Part shown: one piece after another, positions 1 through 9,398 of the stretch
Numbering within the stretch: position 1 is the stretch's first letter
Layout: the number at the start of each line of letters is the position of its first letter
Source of the DNA: Limnomonas spitsbergensis
Taxonomy: Eukaryota > Chlorophyta > Chlorophyceae > Chlamydomonadales
DNA: 64,000 bases
NCBI GenBank assembly: GCA_037349105.1
Contig: JAYJMM010000027.1
Span: 1,054,001-1,118,000, forward strand
Reading direction: 5' to 3'
Program-made: the position numbers and the translations under genes
Notes under the pieces: model-generated
The model's database searches: none
The model's input: only the letters and a program-made list of their open reading frames with translations
Told to the model about the DNA's origin: nothing

Positions 1-241
1 ACGCTGGCGACAGAAAGAAACAGAAACGACACTAAATATAGGATCCACGGGTTTGCAACCATCACAGATAGAATGTCTTAAACAGTAGGACTGTGCCTGG
101 CTATTTCGGGGAGTGTGCAGCGCGGAAGAAACCCTGACCAGGTTTGCATCCACACTATTTCACACAAACTGAAGAAGAAGATGAATTAGCCACCCCCTCG
201 TCAACTTCGTCGCCTCATGGATTTGTCTATTTCGTATACAA

Positions 242-2697
242 ATGGAAGCTGTCGAGGGAACCGCTGGGCCTTCACCCTATCAAATTACCCCCGAAGCCGC
301 ACGTGCCGTGAGGTCGACAGACATCATGGAGGCGATGAGTGCCTTCGTCAAGATGGCACCCGAGGCCAAAGAACAATTTCTGGCCTTAATGGGAGCTGAC
401 CACCGTGAGGCTCCGACTCCGACACCGACACCGCGCCAAGAACAGAAGCGCAGAGCGGCAGAATCAGGCAAGTTCACTACGGTACCGTAGTTGTCGTTTA
501 CTTATTCACGCGGACTGCCAGTCACACTGCCGGTTACAAATTACGAGTTTGACCTGGTATGACTGGACTCAGCAGCAGTCGTCAATCAGCTCTCTATTGT
601 TAATTTACATCATTGGCTATGCTTGAAGTATGCAGCACTTTGTTTTCTGTTTGCCTTAGGTCTCCTCGAGGTCGCACGCTCGGTCAAAGCCAAGATGACT
701 GCAATCCAGAGGCGAAAGTTCGACGATGCCTTGGCACACCGCCCTGCAAGTGGCGACCAGATGCTCGCAGCGTTCTCCTCTGGAGATGTCCGGGTGAGTA
801 CAGAATGACCCCAACTCTCTCAAGCCTCACTCAGTTGCTACAAGTACTTCGTACCTGATCACTTAGTTCTCCTACTTCAATGACTGAGTGATACTAGCTA
901 CACTCATCACTCATACTTAAGTTGCCTCAGCCAGTCCCATTGGTATGGCTCAATCCACTCCTTTATCATGACAGTCTAGGGCACTGATTCTCAACGCTCC
1001 CTTGTGTCCCTCTTTGCAGGCTCGCTTAAGTAAACGTGTCCATAAAGGAATGCCTCTATAAGGTCGCCTATCGGCCAGAAGATGGAGGCCGGAGGCTGCT
1101 GACCCACGCGTGCTTGTCATCTGGCGCCGTGAAACAGCACGACCCCGAGATGCTCACGTACGCCACGGTAAGGTTTCCTCCCCCCTGCTGGTCCTTCCTC
1201 TGCCTTTCCTTCCCCTTCCTTTTCCCCCCATGCCTTTCCGTTATGGCTTCCTCTGCCTTTCTTTATCCGGCCCCTTCCTTTCTTTCCTGCCTGTCAAATT
1301 TTTGCCCAAACTGAGTTTAAATTGAGAAATAAATTACCATTATATTGCTAGTCTTTAAATATAAATGTTGGATTAATGAAATCCCTGTCTGCCCCTGGCC
1401 CTCTGTAGTGGTTGACCTACAAGGCCCCAGGGACTGCCGGTGGCCAAGGAAGCCATGACGTTTTGGGCGGAATCCAACTTCTCCTGAGAAAGCTATCGGA
1501 TTTGCGCAAGGTACCTCTTTCTAGCAACCTGCCAACCGAAAAAATGCTCTGTATGCCCATGCTACACTGCTTCGGGGCGCTTCCAATAGTTGTGCATCAG
1601 TAATTTGAAGCACTTACATGCGCATGATTAGCATGATACAGGTTGCACATGTGAACATGCAATCGAATTGACTGAAAACAGTACCGAAGTCGAGCCACCT
1701 CCCTTATGCGCAGTTGCTGAATGGCCATGTCAGGGTGGTGTACATCAACAACTTGACATTAGGCATCAGTAACAAGTCTGCCCCCCTCGTCTACACGGGG
1801 GATCTCGAGCGTATTGGTCAGATCGACAGGGCTGCCTCAGCCATTGTGGGCATGGCTCACGAGCAACCCCGAATACGGGAGACACGTGGTCGTTGTCCGG
1901 GTACGTGCACTGTGTGACCAACTGTTACGCTTATAATGAAGAGCTCACCAATGAACCTAATATTTACCTTTCGTATTTTATCCGACCGGTGCTTCGACTT
2001 GCGTAGGCTTAATTTTCTCCTAGCTTGCTGAGCGGAACATGCTAATTTCACATTTCCTGGCTCATAGGACGGAGTGAGGGCCTTCACTAGGCTGCCAATT
2101 GGCACGGCCATTGCCAAGGAGAAGCAGTCGTTCGCCTTCATGGGCAATGGGACTGATCCTCTCGGTCACCCTGCATTCGTAGCTGCAGTTCAGGCTGGCC
2201 TGATGTTACTGGGCTTTGAGCATGCGGGCACTCCAGGTAAATCCACACAATGAAACAACCAATTATGTACCGCATTAATCGTCTTCATATTTGTGTTCAC
2301 CGATATTGCCAATCTCATGCCAATGTCAGTGACTGAATGACATTCCTGCTGAAATCCCATCCTAACCTATATTCCGGCCACTTCATTGCCTACAGAAGTA
2401 CCTCTGCACTTTGTGTCGTTGATTTCGTTTGCCATCAAGAAGTGGCTGAAGGGGAAGGCTGGACCTGGAGGTAGCAAGGACGTCTCCATGGGAGATGAGC
2501 TGATCTTTAATGACCACACCCGATCTCTGCGCTGCTTTCTTACCGAGCGCATGCTGAGGGATGTCAAAGCCTTCAAGGTGATGGAGGACAACGATGACAA
2601 CGGCTCGGGCGACTCGTTGTGGCCATGCTCAGGGGCCCCCCTTTCCATCAAACTGCTCCTCGAGCAGCCGGTTGGCAACGCTGAGCTCTCTGATTGA
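242..2697 (+). CDS. Unrecognised seven-exon gene, possibly frame-damaged
   Basis: Exons inferred from splice signals and reading phase: 242-467, 660-793, 1048-1167, 1409-1510, about 1714-1890, about 2068-2235, 2395-2697. Intron 1 appears to use a GC donor (AATCAG|GCAAGT); its phase joins exon 2 exactly (..AESG LLEVARSV..). Exons 2, 3 and 4 end in phase 0, exon 6 in phase 1, and exon 7 runs to TGA at 2697. The protein has an acidic/alanine-rich N-terminus and a central part with LTYKAPGTAGGQGSHDVLGG, VRVVYINNLTLGISNKSAPL and FTRLPIGTAIAKEKQSFAFM. I do not recognise the family. Two oddities: the strong acceptor TTTGCAG at 1019 leads to a stop, so exon 3 must start at the weaker site 1047 or contain a lesion; and exon 5 must shift +1 near 1873 (EYGRHVVVVR) to enter exon 6 in frame. 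It may be a pseudogene or contain sequencing errors. Confidence 0.55.
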
Positions 2698-3030
2698 GTA
2701 GTGTGCTTCTTGATGGAGTACTGACCTGCTTGTTTGAGTAGTTTGATTCCTGATGGAGTAATGAGCTGGCTGTTTGAGAAATGTGCTTCCTGATGGAGTA
2801 CTGAGCTGCCTTTTTGAGTTCTAGCTTGCTTCCTGATGGAGGACTGAGCGGCCTGTTTGAGTACTAGCATGCTTCCTGATGGAGGACTGAGCTGCCTGTT
2901 TGAGTAGTGTGTTTCGTGATGGAGGACTGAGCTTTCTGTTGGCAACGGGAGGATTCTGATTGACTTGTGAGCTCTCGAATAAATGAGCTTTCTGATTGAG
3001 AAATGAGCTTTCTGATTGAGTAGCGTGTGT
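2698..3030. repeat. 40-43-bp tandem repeat after the first gene
   Basis: The core CTTCCTGATGGAGKACTGAG followed by CTGCCTGTTTGAGTA recurs with TGATGG at 2711, 2751, 2791, 2834, 2877 and 2917, so the period alternates between 40 and 43 bp. The array begins at the stop codon of the upstream gene, whose last codons (GAGCTCTCTGATTGA) resemble the repeat. It decays after 2940 into two copies of AATGAGCTTTCTGATTGAG near 2990-3020. The array probably lies in, or grew out of, the 3' untranslated region. Confidence 0.8.
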
Positions 3031-3304
3031 CTTCTATGATTGCATAACTTGAGGGCATCGCTGATGGCTTGCTTCAAGTGTGTGCCTATTTCAACTCAGA
3101 AATCAGGCATCAATATGTTCCGTATCATATATTTTGACTCAAGACTCTATATTGCGTTTTTCAATTATTTAATGTTGAATGTGGATTTGGAATTAGTTGA
3201 GGAATTCAGTCGTTTTCTTCTGGAGTACAAGTATGTACGAATCAGGCCTTTAAACAACGATTTGATGTTGAATATAGGAATCAGGCATTTTTACAACAAT
3301 TTAA

Positions 3305-3535
3305 TATAGGATAACCATGCATGGAAACAAATAGAGGAAACCCTGAATGGGTCGACACGCATTGGGAAAACCCTGGTATGGAAACAAATCAAGCAAGCCC
3401 TAAATGGGGAAACACGTCTTAAAAAACCCACCGTGGTAGCCCAGAATGGGGGAACACAATTCGGAAATCCCACAAATGGAAACAACCGTAGGGAGTCCTT
3501 TAATGGGGGAACTGTCTATTGGAATCCAACGCGTG
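3305..3535. repeat. Degenerate about 30-bp repeat
   Basis: Short blocks of the type CCCTGAATGGG, CCCTAAATGGGG, CCCAGAATGGGGG and CCTTTAATGGGGG recur roughly every 30-35 bp, joined by GGAAACA/GGAACAC. No consistent frame or splice sites are seen. It leads directly into the GC-rich 150-bp minisatellite. Confidence 0.45.
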
Positions 3536-4190
3536 TTCACCCACTGTGGCATCTCCCACGCGGGGTCCCATCGTCGCGGTCACCCATGCGGGGTCACACC
3601 ACGCGGGTCCGCCCACCGTGGCGACACCCACGCGTGTTCACCCAATGGTGTACCCCTTGGGTATACCCACGCGGGGGTGCGCGTGGGTCTACCCACGCGG
3701 GGTTCCATCGTCGCGGTCACCCATGCGGGGTCACACATCTGGGTTACACCACGCGGGTCCGCCCACCGTGGCGACACCCACGCGTGTTCACCCAATGGTG
3801 TACCCCTTGGGTATACCCACGCGGGGGTTGCGCGTGGGTCTACCCACGCGGGGTTCCATCGTCGCGGTCACCCATGCGGGGTCACACATCTGGGTTAAAC
3901 CACGCGGGTCCGCCCACCGTGGCGACACCCACGCGTGTTCACCCAATGGTGTACCCCTTGGGTATACCCACGCGGGGGTGCGCGTGGGTCTACCCACGCG
4001 GGGTTCCATCGTCGCGGTCACACATCTGGGTTACACCACGCGGGTCCGCCCACCGTGGCGACACCCACGCGTGTTCACCCAATGGTGTACCCCACGCGTA
4101 CACCCACGCGGGAGGGGGATGGACCCACGTGGGGGGACCCACAGTTGTCGGGTGGCATCCCCACTGGGTGGCCGTGGGTACACCCACGCA
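3535..4190. repeat. GC-rich 150-bp minisatellite
   Basis: The marker GGGTCCGCCCACCGTGGCGA occurs at 3605, 3755, 3906 and 4042, giving periods of 150, 151 and 136 bp. Each unit is itself built from CCCACGCG(G/T)G motifs, many of which are partly self-complementary (CCCACGCGGG, ACGCGT). All three forward frames and parts of the reverse strand stay open through the array because of the repeat. The predicted proteins are therefore artefacts, not genes. The last unit is shortened and the array fades out in CCCACGTGGG-type sequence. Confidence 0.85.
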
Positions 4191-4204
4191 CAGTTTCCCC
4201 GACG

Positions 4205-4275
4205 TATTCTTGGACTTTATTACAGAGTGTGAGGCTCACTCATGGTCGACCAACCCGGGAGAGCCGTTATCCATC
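4205..4275. repeat. Inverted repeat, left copy (partner 11598-11668)
   Basis: About 65 bp, from ATTCTTGGACTTTA through GTGTGAGGCTCAC to GGGAGAGCCGTTATC, reappear as the reverse complement near 11598-11668, with a 2-bp gap and one substitution. Homology stops abruptly at the GTTATC end in both copies, as at an element boundary. Confidence 0.7.
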
Positions 4276-4305
4276 CATGGCTGTTACATATGATGATAAT
4301 TCCTA
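4276..4305 (+). repeat. Direct repeat, first copy (second 7234-7263)
   Basis: CCATGGCTGTTACATATGATGATAA begins here and recurs at about 7234. It is followed in both places by loosely related sequence (CCTAGATAACC versus TATAGGTAAACC). The two copies are about 2.96 kb apart in the same orientation. They could be ends of one element or 5' ends of two related elements. Confidence 0.6.
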
Positions 4306-4479
4306 GATAACCTGGGTTTAGAAGGAAAGCCGTACTATTGGACCGATCTTTCTACCCCCCTCTTGGACGGATCGCGGCCAGTGACGGGGCAGGTGTATCC
4401 CTTCTAGGGGGGGGGTGCCAGTGTGAACTCGTCCTTTCCGCTCACGAGGCGCTCCGCGCCAGCACACGGGCATTAACAA

Positions 4480-4487
4480 ACACAATA
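4480..4487 (+). promoter_or_regulatory. Possible TATA box
   Basis: AATATAAGACGCG lies about 30 bp upstream of a pyrimidine-flanked CA (AAATCATTCGTCAACCTCG), compatible with a core promoter for the short + strand ORF at 4792. No other promoter element is visible, so the support is positional only. Confidence 0.3.
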
Positions 4488-4791
4488 TAAGACGCGTGCC
4501 CTTGCAAATCATTCGTCAACCTCGTCGACCTCGGTCGTTCACTGAACAGCCAGGACGTGCCACACATTTTCAATCACGGCTAGGGCAGGGAGCGAACAAC
4601 CACCCTGCATTAGTTATATTTGTATCTACTAGACATTCGCTACGCACCATCATAAACACACTCTTGTCAACATCCGGAAACAGTTAGCGGCAGCGAGCTG
4701 CGGAAACAGGCAGCGGCAGCAAGCAGCGACAGCGAGGAGCGAACCCCTCCCTTCCGGCAGCTCCAGCAAAGAGAGACAGGCAACCATCAGC

Positions 4792-4956
4792 ATGAAGCCC
4801 TTCACTAAAGATGCACGCGTCATCGCCACGCAGGCGTTCGGGATTTTTCTGAAGGGCTCCTCTGTAGCATGCATGATGTTGAAGCATCTGGGCTCTTGGG
4901 GTCCATGTTGTTTTAGCAAATCTTGGCTTAAGGACTGCAGTATGGCAGTATCATGA
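4792..4956 (+). CDS. Short ORF with weak histone-fold resemblance
   Basis: A 54-residue reading frame begins at ATG 4792; the frame is open without ATG from 4633. Residues MKPFTKDARVIATQAFGIFL resemble the second helix of NF-YB/DPB4 (POLE3)-type histone-fold proteins, whose family pattern there is roughly ISKEAR..IS.AA.VF. The following helices and the DNA-contacting loop are absent: the frame ends in KSWLKDCSMAVS at TGA 4954-4956. It could be one exon of a longer gene, a retro-copied fragment or chance. The sequence just downstream turns into ATGCA-rich repeats, which argues against an intact gene. Confidence 0.3.
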   Translation: MKPFTKDARVIATQAFGIFLKGSSVACMMLKHLGSWGPCCFSKSWLKDCSMAVS

Positions 4957-5185
4957 CACTGCATGTATATGAGAGTCCTTGTGATGATACTATGGGGATG
5001 TCAGGGTGGTCAGGTACATGCATGGTGATGCATGCAACAGTATTGTGCTGCATGTAACTGCATGGTGTTGCATACATCAGGAATGTGATGTATGAAACTG
5101 CATGGTGCTGCATACAGCAGTGCTCCATGGAGAGACACGGTGTTGCATGAAACATAAATATGTAGCATGCTACTGCATGGTGATG
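4957..5185. repeat. ATGCAT/CATGGTG-rich simple-sequence block
   Basis: TGCATGGTG, TGCATGTA and TGCATAC motifs recur at irregular 20-40 bp intervals. The reverse frames are open only because the motif lacks stops on that strand. No coding or splice signal is seen. Confidence 0.55.
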
Positions 5186-5289
5186 AATGCAGCTTTCTAG
5201 AGGCCTGAGGGAATTGCAAGAGTGCTGCCACCCCTGAGCTAGTAAGGCTGGCAAAACTTGCATTTATGTGGACTAGCTGTTTCTTTCCA

Positions 5290-6400
5290 GTGGCATGAGT
5301 GAAATTGCAAGAGTGTTGCAACCTTTTAGCTGGTAAACATTTGCACTTTGAAGTGCAACATTATTTTGGGATGCTGCTCACTAAGGGGGCTTCTTTGATG
5401 CCTTGTCATTCACACTTGCTGGGCTGTAAATATGGATTCACATCCTGTGAGTGTGTTCATATGCATCTCTGTGTATTTTTATAATGACAGGGTTGAGTGA
5501 TGAATTGAAATGACTGGCTGGGCTTGAGGTGCAGCATTATCTGGGGTTGGTACTCACACCAGTGGCTTCTTTCCTGCCTTGGCATCCACACTTGCTGGAC
5601 TGCAAATTCATTTGCATCCTGATAGAGTGCATTCATGTGCACCTTGAGTTATGTTTATAATGCCAGGACTCACTGTTAAGAGTGGGGAAAGAGAGTTCTG
5701 ACTGGGCTTGAGGAACAGCATTAGTTTGGATTGGTGCTCACTACATGGGCTTTTCTTCTAGAATGCAAATAAATCTCTTTACATACTAGTAGGGTTTATT
5801 CATGTGCATATGTAGGTATGTTCATCTGTATGTTCATTCTGCCAGGGCTCACTGTTAAGTGTGAGAACACAGAGTGACTGGCTGGGCTTGATGTGCAACA
5901 TTATCTGGACTGGTGCTCACACCAATTATGTGCATATGCAGTAATTTTTTGCAATGCCAGGGCTCACTGTTAAGAGTGAGGAAACAGAGTGACTGGCTGG
6001 CCTTGAGGTGCATCAGTATTTGGGCTGGTGCTCACACCTGGGGCTACTTTCCTGCCTTGTCATCCACACTTGCTGGAATGTAAGAATCTGTACATCCTGG
6101 TAGAGTGTATTCAAGTGTATATGCAGTATTTTTACTATGCCAGGGCTCACAGTTAAGAGTGGGAAAATATGTTTCTGACTGGACAAGAGGAGCAGTGTTA
6201 TTTTGGACTGGTACTCACTCCTGAGGCTCATTTGTCATTCACACTTGCTGGACTGCAAAAAAAATCGTATCCTGGTAGTGTTTATTTGTGTGCATCTGTA
6301 TGTATGCTCATTATGCCAGGGCTCACTGTTAAGAGTGAGAAAACACAGTGGCTGGCTGGGATTGAGGTGCACAAGTATTTGGGGTTGGTGCTATAGATTC
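5290..6400. repeat. About 177-bp tandem repeat
   Basis: The unit starts GCCAGGGCTCACTGTTAAGA and continues through GACTGGCTGGGCTTGAGGTG, GGTGCTCACACC and CTTGCTGGACTGCAAA. Copies start near 5487 (GACAGGGTTG variant), 5662, 5841, 5956, 6139 and 6315, giving spacings of 175, 179, 115, 183 and 176 bp. The unit starting at 5841 has lost about 60 bp. A diverged unit precedes them at about 5300. Short peptides in these frames are not conserved as proteins. Confidence 0.8.
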
Positions 6401-6479
6401 TCACTGACCTTCTGCTCATAGATGGAATCATGCTGATAGTGAGATGCCATGTGGTGTCAGATGGTCCCATATTTTATTT

Positions 6480-7230
6480 ATATATTTACACAACTGTTCA
6501 GATGGGAGAAAAGAAAAACTAAAAGGAGGAGGGAACACAAAATAAAGAAGCAAATGGAGAGGACAGGAAGGCAAACAAGTCCGACGGCATCTTAACTCCT
6601 CTAGCAATCAGCCCTTAACAAAGTCTACAAACACGTCCACACAGGCAAATGCATCCCACCCCGAAAACGGCCCGTCACAATTGCAGCCTCTCCACTCTCC
6701 ATGCATGTAGGACACCTAGTGCGAGGCTTCACTACTGCATGCCCGTGCTGCCTTCACCTAGAACCTGGCCTGACGATAACAGCCCTCTTCCCAACTAATT
6801 CTACCAGCGCACTAGATCTAAGAATCCTGGTCCAACGGATTCGGCCCACGCCGCAGCGAGCACGCCGATGTTTTCCAAACTTCGCCTCGACTTGACAAGA
6901 CTGGTGACAGCGGCGGAGGCGTCGAGACCATCGCGACTGCATGCAAACAATCAACACGCATCGTTATTGCATTCCGAATACAAATCTGTTGCATTCAGGT
7001 TCCTGCAGGTTACCCTACCATGATGTGTGAGAGCCTGGTGCGAGGAAGGTGCGGAACTCGTCAAGTTGGGGTGGGGAACAGGCAGCCTCAAACAGCTTAG
7101 AAGTAGCTCAGAGGACGACAGGAAGCAACAATAAGCTATACTATTTAATGTATAAATGCTTGGGGCCGTCTAGCGAGCCTTTTAACTTACCTCCTAGCCC
7201 CCCCTCGAATCCATCTAGGGGGGGGGATAA
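6480..7230. other. Intergenic stretch without recognised gene
   Basis: A/T-rich at first (6470-6560), then mixed sequence. Short frames on both strands (for example 6701-6895 +) have no recognisable motif, no paired splice sites and no partner elsewhere in the window. At its end the sequence passes a short G run and the second copy of the CCATGGCTGTTACATATG direct repeat. Confidence 0.4.
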
Positions 7231-7233
7231 GGC

Positions 7234-7263
7234 CATGGCTGTTACATATGATGATAAGTTATA
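7234..7263 (+). repeat. Direct repeat, second copy (first 4276-4305)
   Basis: CCATGGCTGTTACATATGATGATAA recurs here and is followed by a GC-rich segment with GGCGCGCTGCGCCTGCC. See the entry at 4276. Confidence 0.6.
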
Positions 7264-7577
7264 GGTAAACCGGCCTGGAAGGCGGGGGGCTTGTCTAGGA
7301 CGGGCACTTCTAGGAAGTCCCGAGGCAGCTGCGCTGACAGTATATGGGCTTCGACCCCCCCGAGGCACCGCACCGGGCCCTAGGTCGCGTCAGCGACGCC
7401 CCCCAGGCGCGCTGCGCCTGCCAAAGAAATGCTGCAATTTTTTTGTCAATTATGTGCGCGCAGCGCACTCGCGCGTGCACCCACAAGGCCGATTGGGTGT
7501 GTGCGAGGGGGCGAGGGCTCAGGGGCAGGGGCCTGCCCGGTCAGACGCACGCTTTGCATTTCAAACGTTTTGGCCCT

Positions 7578-7679
7578 CCCCGTTAGCACTCTCCTCTTAG
7601 GGAGGATGTGTTGTTTTGAATCTTCGTCCCCGTTAGCACTCTCCTCTTAGGGAGGATGTGTTGTTTTGAATCTTCGTCT
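7578..7679. repeat. 50-bp exact tandem duplication
   Basis: The segment from CCCCGTTAGCACTCTCCTCT to TTTTGAATCTTCGT occurs twice back to back: CGTTAGCACT at 7581 and again at 7631. No difference was seen between the copies, so the duplication is recent. Confidence 0.9.
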
Positions 7680-8204
7680 CGTAGGATCGAGGCTTGCAAC
7701 CAGTTCAGGGAACAGGTGGTCGATTTGAGAAACGATGCTGGTGACTCTCCCTCCAACCAGTAGGAGGTGCACGCCCATGATGTCAAGGAGACTCAGGCCA
7801 TGGCATAGATTCTTTGCGCCAGCGTTACGCACTTACAGCGGAAGGCTAAGCCCATCTTCGACAGGTTCGTTGTTGTTTGTGGGCTTTCCGTGTTCGACCT
7901 TGCATTCGACCACTCATTCAACTCTGCTAAACAGTCATCGATTACCAGGATGAAGTTCAGCACATCTGTCGAGGAGCAGGGGGACACCAGAGGTTGGGAT
8001 TCGAAGGTTTTCAAGGCATACTCACAGCTGATCTCTGGAGAAGCAGCGACAAACAGCTCAGGCCAGATCCCTAGCCAGGGTTGAGGAGCAGCTTCCTGCA
8101 GCTCATGCAGCATTTCAGCCCCACCTGTGGTCACCCCTGAGGTACATCATGCTACATGCCTTTGCTAGACAGATTTTGTTAGCATTGTCCACATACAAAT
8201 TCAC

Positions 8205-8350
8205 ATGGGCTGTCTCACATGCATGAGGTGTGTCACATGCATGGGGTGTCTCACATGCATGGTGTGTCTCACATGCATGGTGTGTCGCACATGCATGGGT
8301 TGCCTCACATGCATGGGGTGTCTCACATGCCTGGGGTATCTGCATGCATA
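8205..8350. repeat. 19-20-bp minisatellite (TCACATGCATGG)
   Basis: Seven to eight units of about GTGTCTCACATGCATGGG, with small variations (GTCGCAC, TTGCCTCAC, CATGCCTGG). The reading frames within it are repeat artefacts. Confidence 0.85.
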
Positions 8351-8439
8351 GTGCCTGGCCTCACCCCATCTTCTTATGCTCCTGTTTCCCACATTAGATC
8401 CAATACCTGACAAGCCAGGTGTCACATCTCATGCAACTT

Positions 8440-8665
8440 AAACCTGCCAGGGTTTACCCAAACCTGCCAGGGGTTACCCAAACTGCCAGGGGTTACTCAA
8501 ACCTGCCAGGGGTTACCTAAAACCTGTCAGGGATAACCTGAACCTGCCAGGGGTTACTCAAACCTGCCAGGGGCTACCTAAAAACTGCCAGTGGTTACCT
8601 ACAAACCTGTCAGGGGTCACTTACACATGTCAGAGGTTACTTACCCCTGCCAGAGGTTACTTTCA
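8440..8665. repeat. 21-22-bp minisatellite (CTGCCAGGGGTTACC)
   Basis: About ten units of AACCTGCCAGGGGTTACCCA that progressively diverge to the right (CTGTCAGGGATAACC, TGTCAGAGGTTACTTAC). No gene is seen. Confidence 0.85.
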
Positions 8666-8669
8666 CCTG

Positions 8670-8835
8670 AACCTAAAACCTAAGCACCCACATGCAACCC
8701 TACACACTTAGCACACACCTGGAACCCTACACCGTAAGCACCTACTTGCTCCCATAAACCCTGAACCCTAAGCACCCACCTGCAACCCTACACACTAAGC
8801 ACACACCTGGAACCCTACATAATAAGCACCTACAA
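8670..8835. repeat. Two-unit 84-bp repeat with ACCCTA motifs
   Basis: The block CTAAGCACCCACMTGCAACC, followed by CTACACACT..AGCACACACCTGGAACCCTACA, occurs twice about 84-90 bp apart. ACCCTA steps give a telomere-like look, but there is no uniform heptamer array. Confidence 0.65.
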
Positions 8836-8854
8836 CCCACCCACTGGCCATGAG

Positions 8855-8974
8855 GGGGGGGGGGGGGGGGGGGGGTGTTCATGCATTTCATGCCTCACTT
8901 TAAATTTTGCTTCCTAGACTGTTCTCTGCTCCCTTTCTGTTCCCTCATCTCCCCCCCCCCCCCCCCCCCCCCCC
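8855..8974. repeat. Paired poly-G and poly-C tracts
   Basis: A run of more than 20 G near 8855-8876 is followed about 75 bp later by a run of more than 20 C near 8950-8974. Together they could pair as an inverted repeat. Run lengths in such tracts are unreliable in assemblies. Confidence 0.7.
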
Positions 8975-8998
8975 TGTCCTGCCTCCCTTGCTGCCACA

Positions 8999-9071
8999 GG
9001 AAGGGGCTGGCTGGCCTGTCATACTTTCATGATGGTGTGAAGTTTCAGCAGCCCAGCCACAGCATCTGCAG
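8999..9071 (+). other. Possible orphan exon
   Basis: A 73-bp open segment (KGLAGLSYFHDGVKFQQPSH SICR) lies between a pyrimidine-rich acceptor (TTGCTGCCACAG) and a consensus donor (CTGCAG|GTAAGA). No neighbouring exon with compatible phase could be fixed; the open frame at 9399 is a candidate. Splice-site quality is the only evidence. Confidence 0.25.
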
Positions 9072-9170
9072 GTAAGATGCTGTTTAGATGTCTCAGGGGG
9101 AGAGGGCTCCAGAACGAACGTGCGTCTGTCTGTTCATTTGCATTGTCTTTCCCAATTTCAGCATTAGACT

Positions 9171-9330
9171 TACCGTAAAACCACTTTGACTCCGCTCGTA
9201 ATTAAATAATTATTAGGGTGCGCGGACATGGCTGCGCGCTGATATTAATTCGAAAATTGCCGCTGCGCGGAGCGTCGGTCAGGTGCCCAAACAAGTATTC
9301 TGGGGGTGCGCGGTATGAATTAAAAGCAGA
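9171..9330 (+). mobile_element. Truncated MITE, left end only
   Basis: Starts TACCGTAAAACCACTTTGAC, identical to the left end of the complete element at 20132, and shares GGGTGCGCGGACATGGCTGC and GCCGCTGCGCGGAGCGTCGG. It diverges after GGTGCGCGG at about 9315 and lacks the right terminal repeat. The same truncated form is present at 49331 because it lies within the duplicated segment. Confidence 0.75.
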
Positions 9331-9398
9331 TTTTTTTCAAAATTCCACAGACAGGCCCAAATCTGCTGCCCTCAAGCCTTGGACTTGCAGCTGGGGAA

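Noticed and set aside
3433..4306. Long open frames on both strands in the GC-rich array
   Set aside because: They are open in several frames at once because the 150-bp unit contains no stops; the peptides are repeat translations without conserved structure.
8205..8665. CRISPR-like regular repeats
   Set aside because: The units are contiguous minisatellites without unique spacers, in a eukaryotic context.
8670..8835. Telomeric repeat from the ACCCTA motifs
   Set aside because: The motif is part of an 84-bp repeat and never forms a regular short array.
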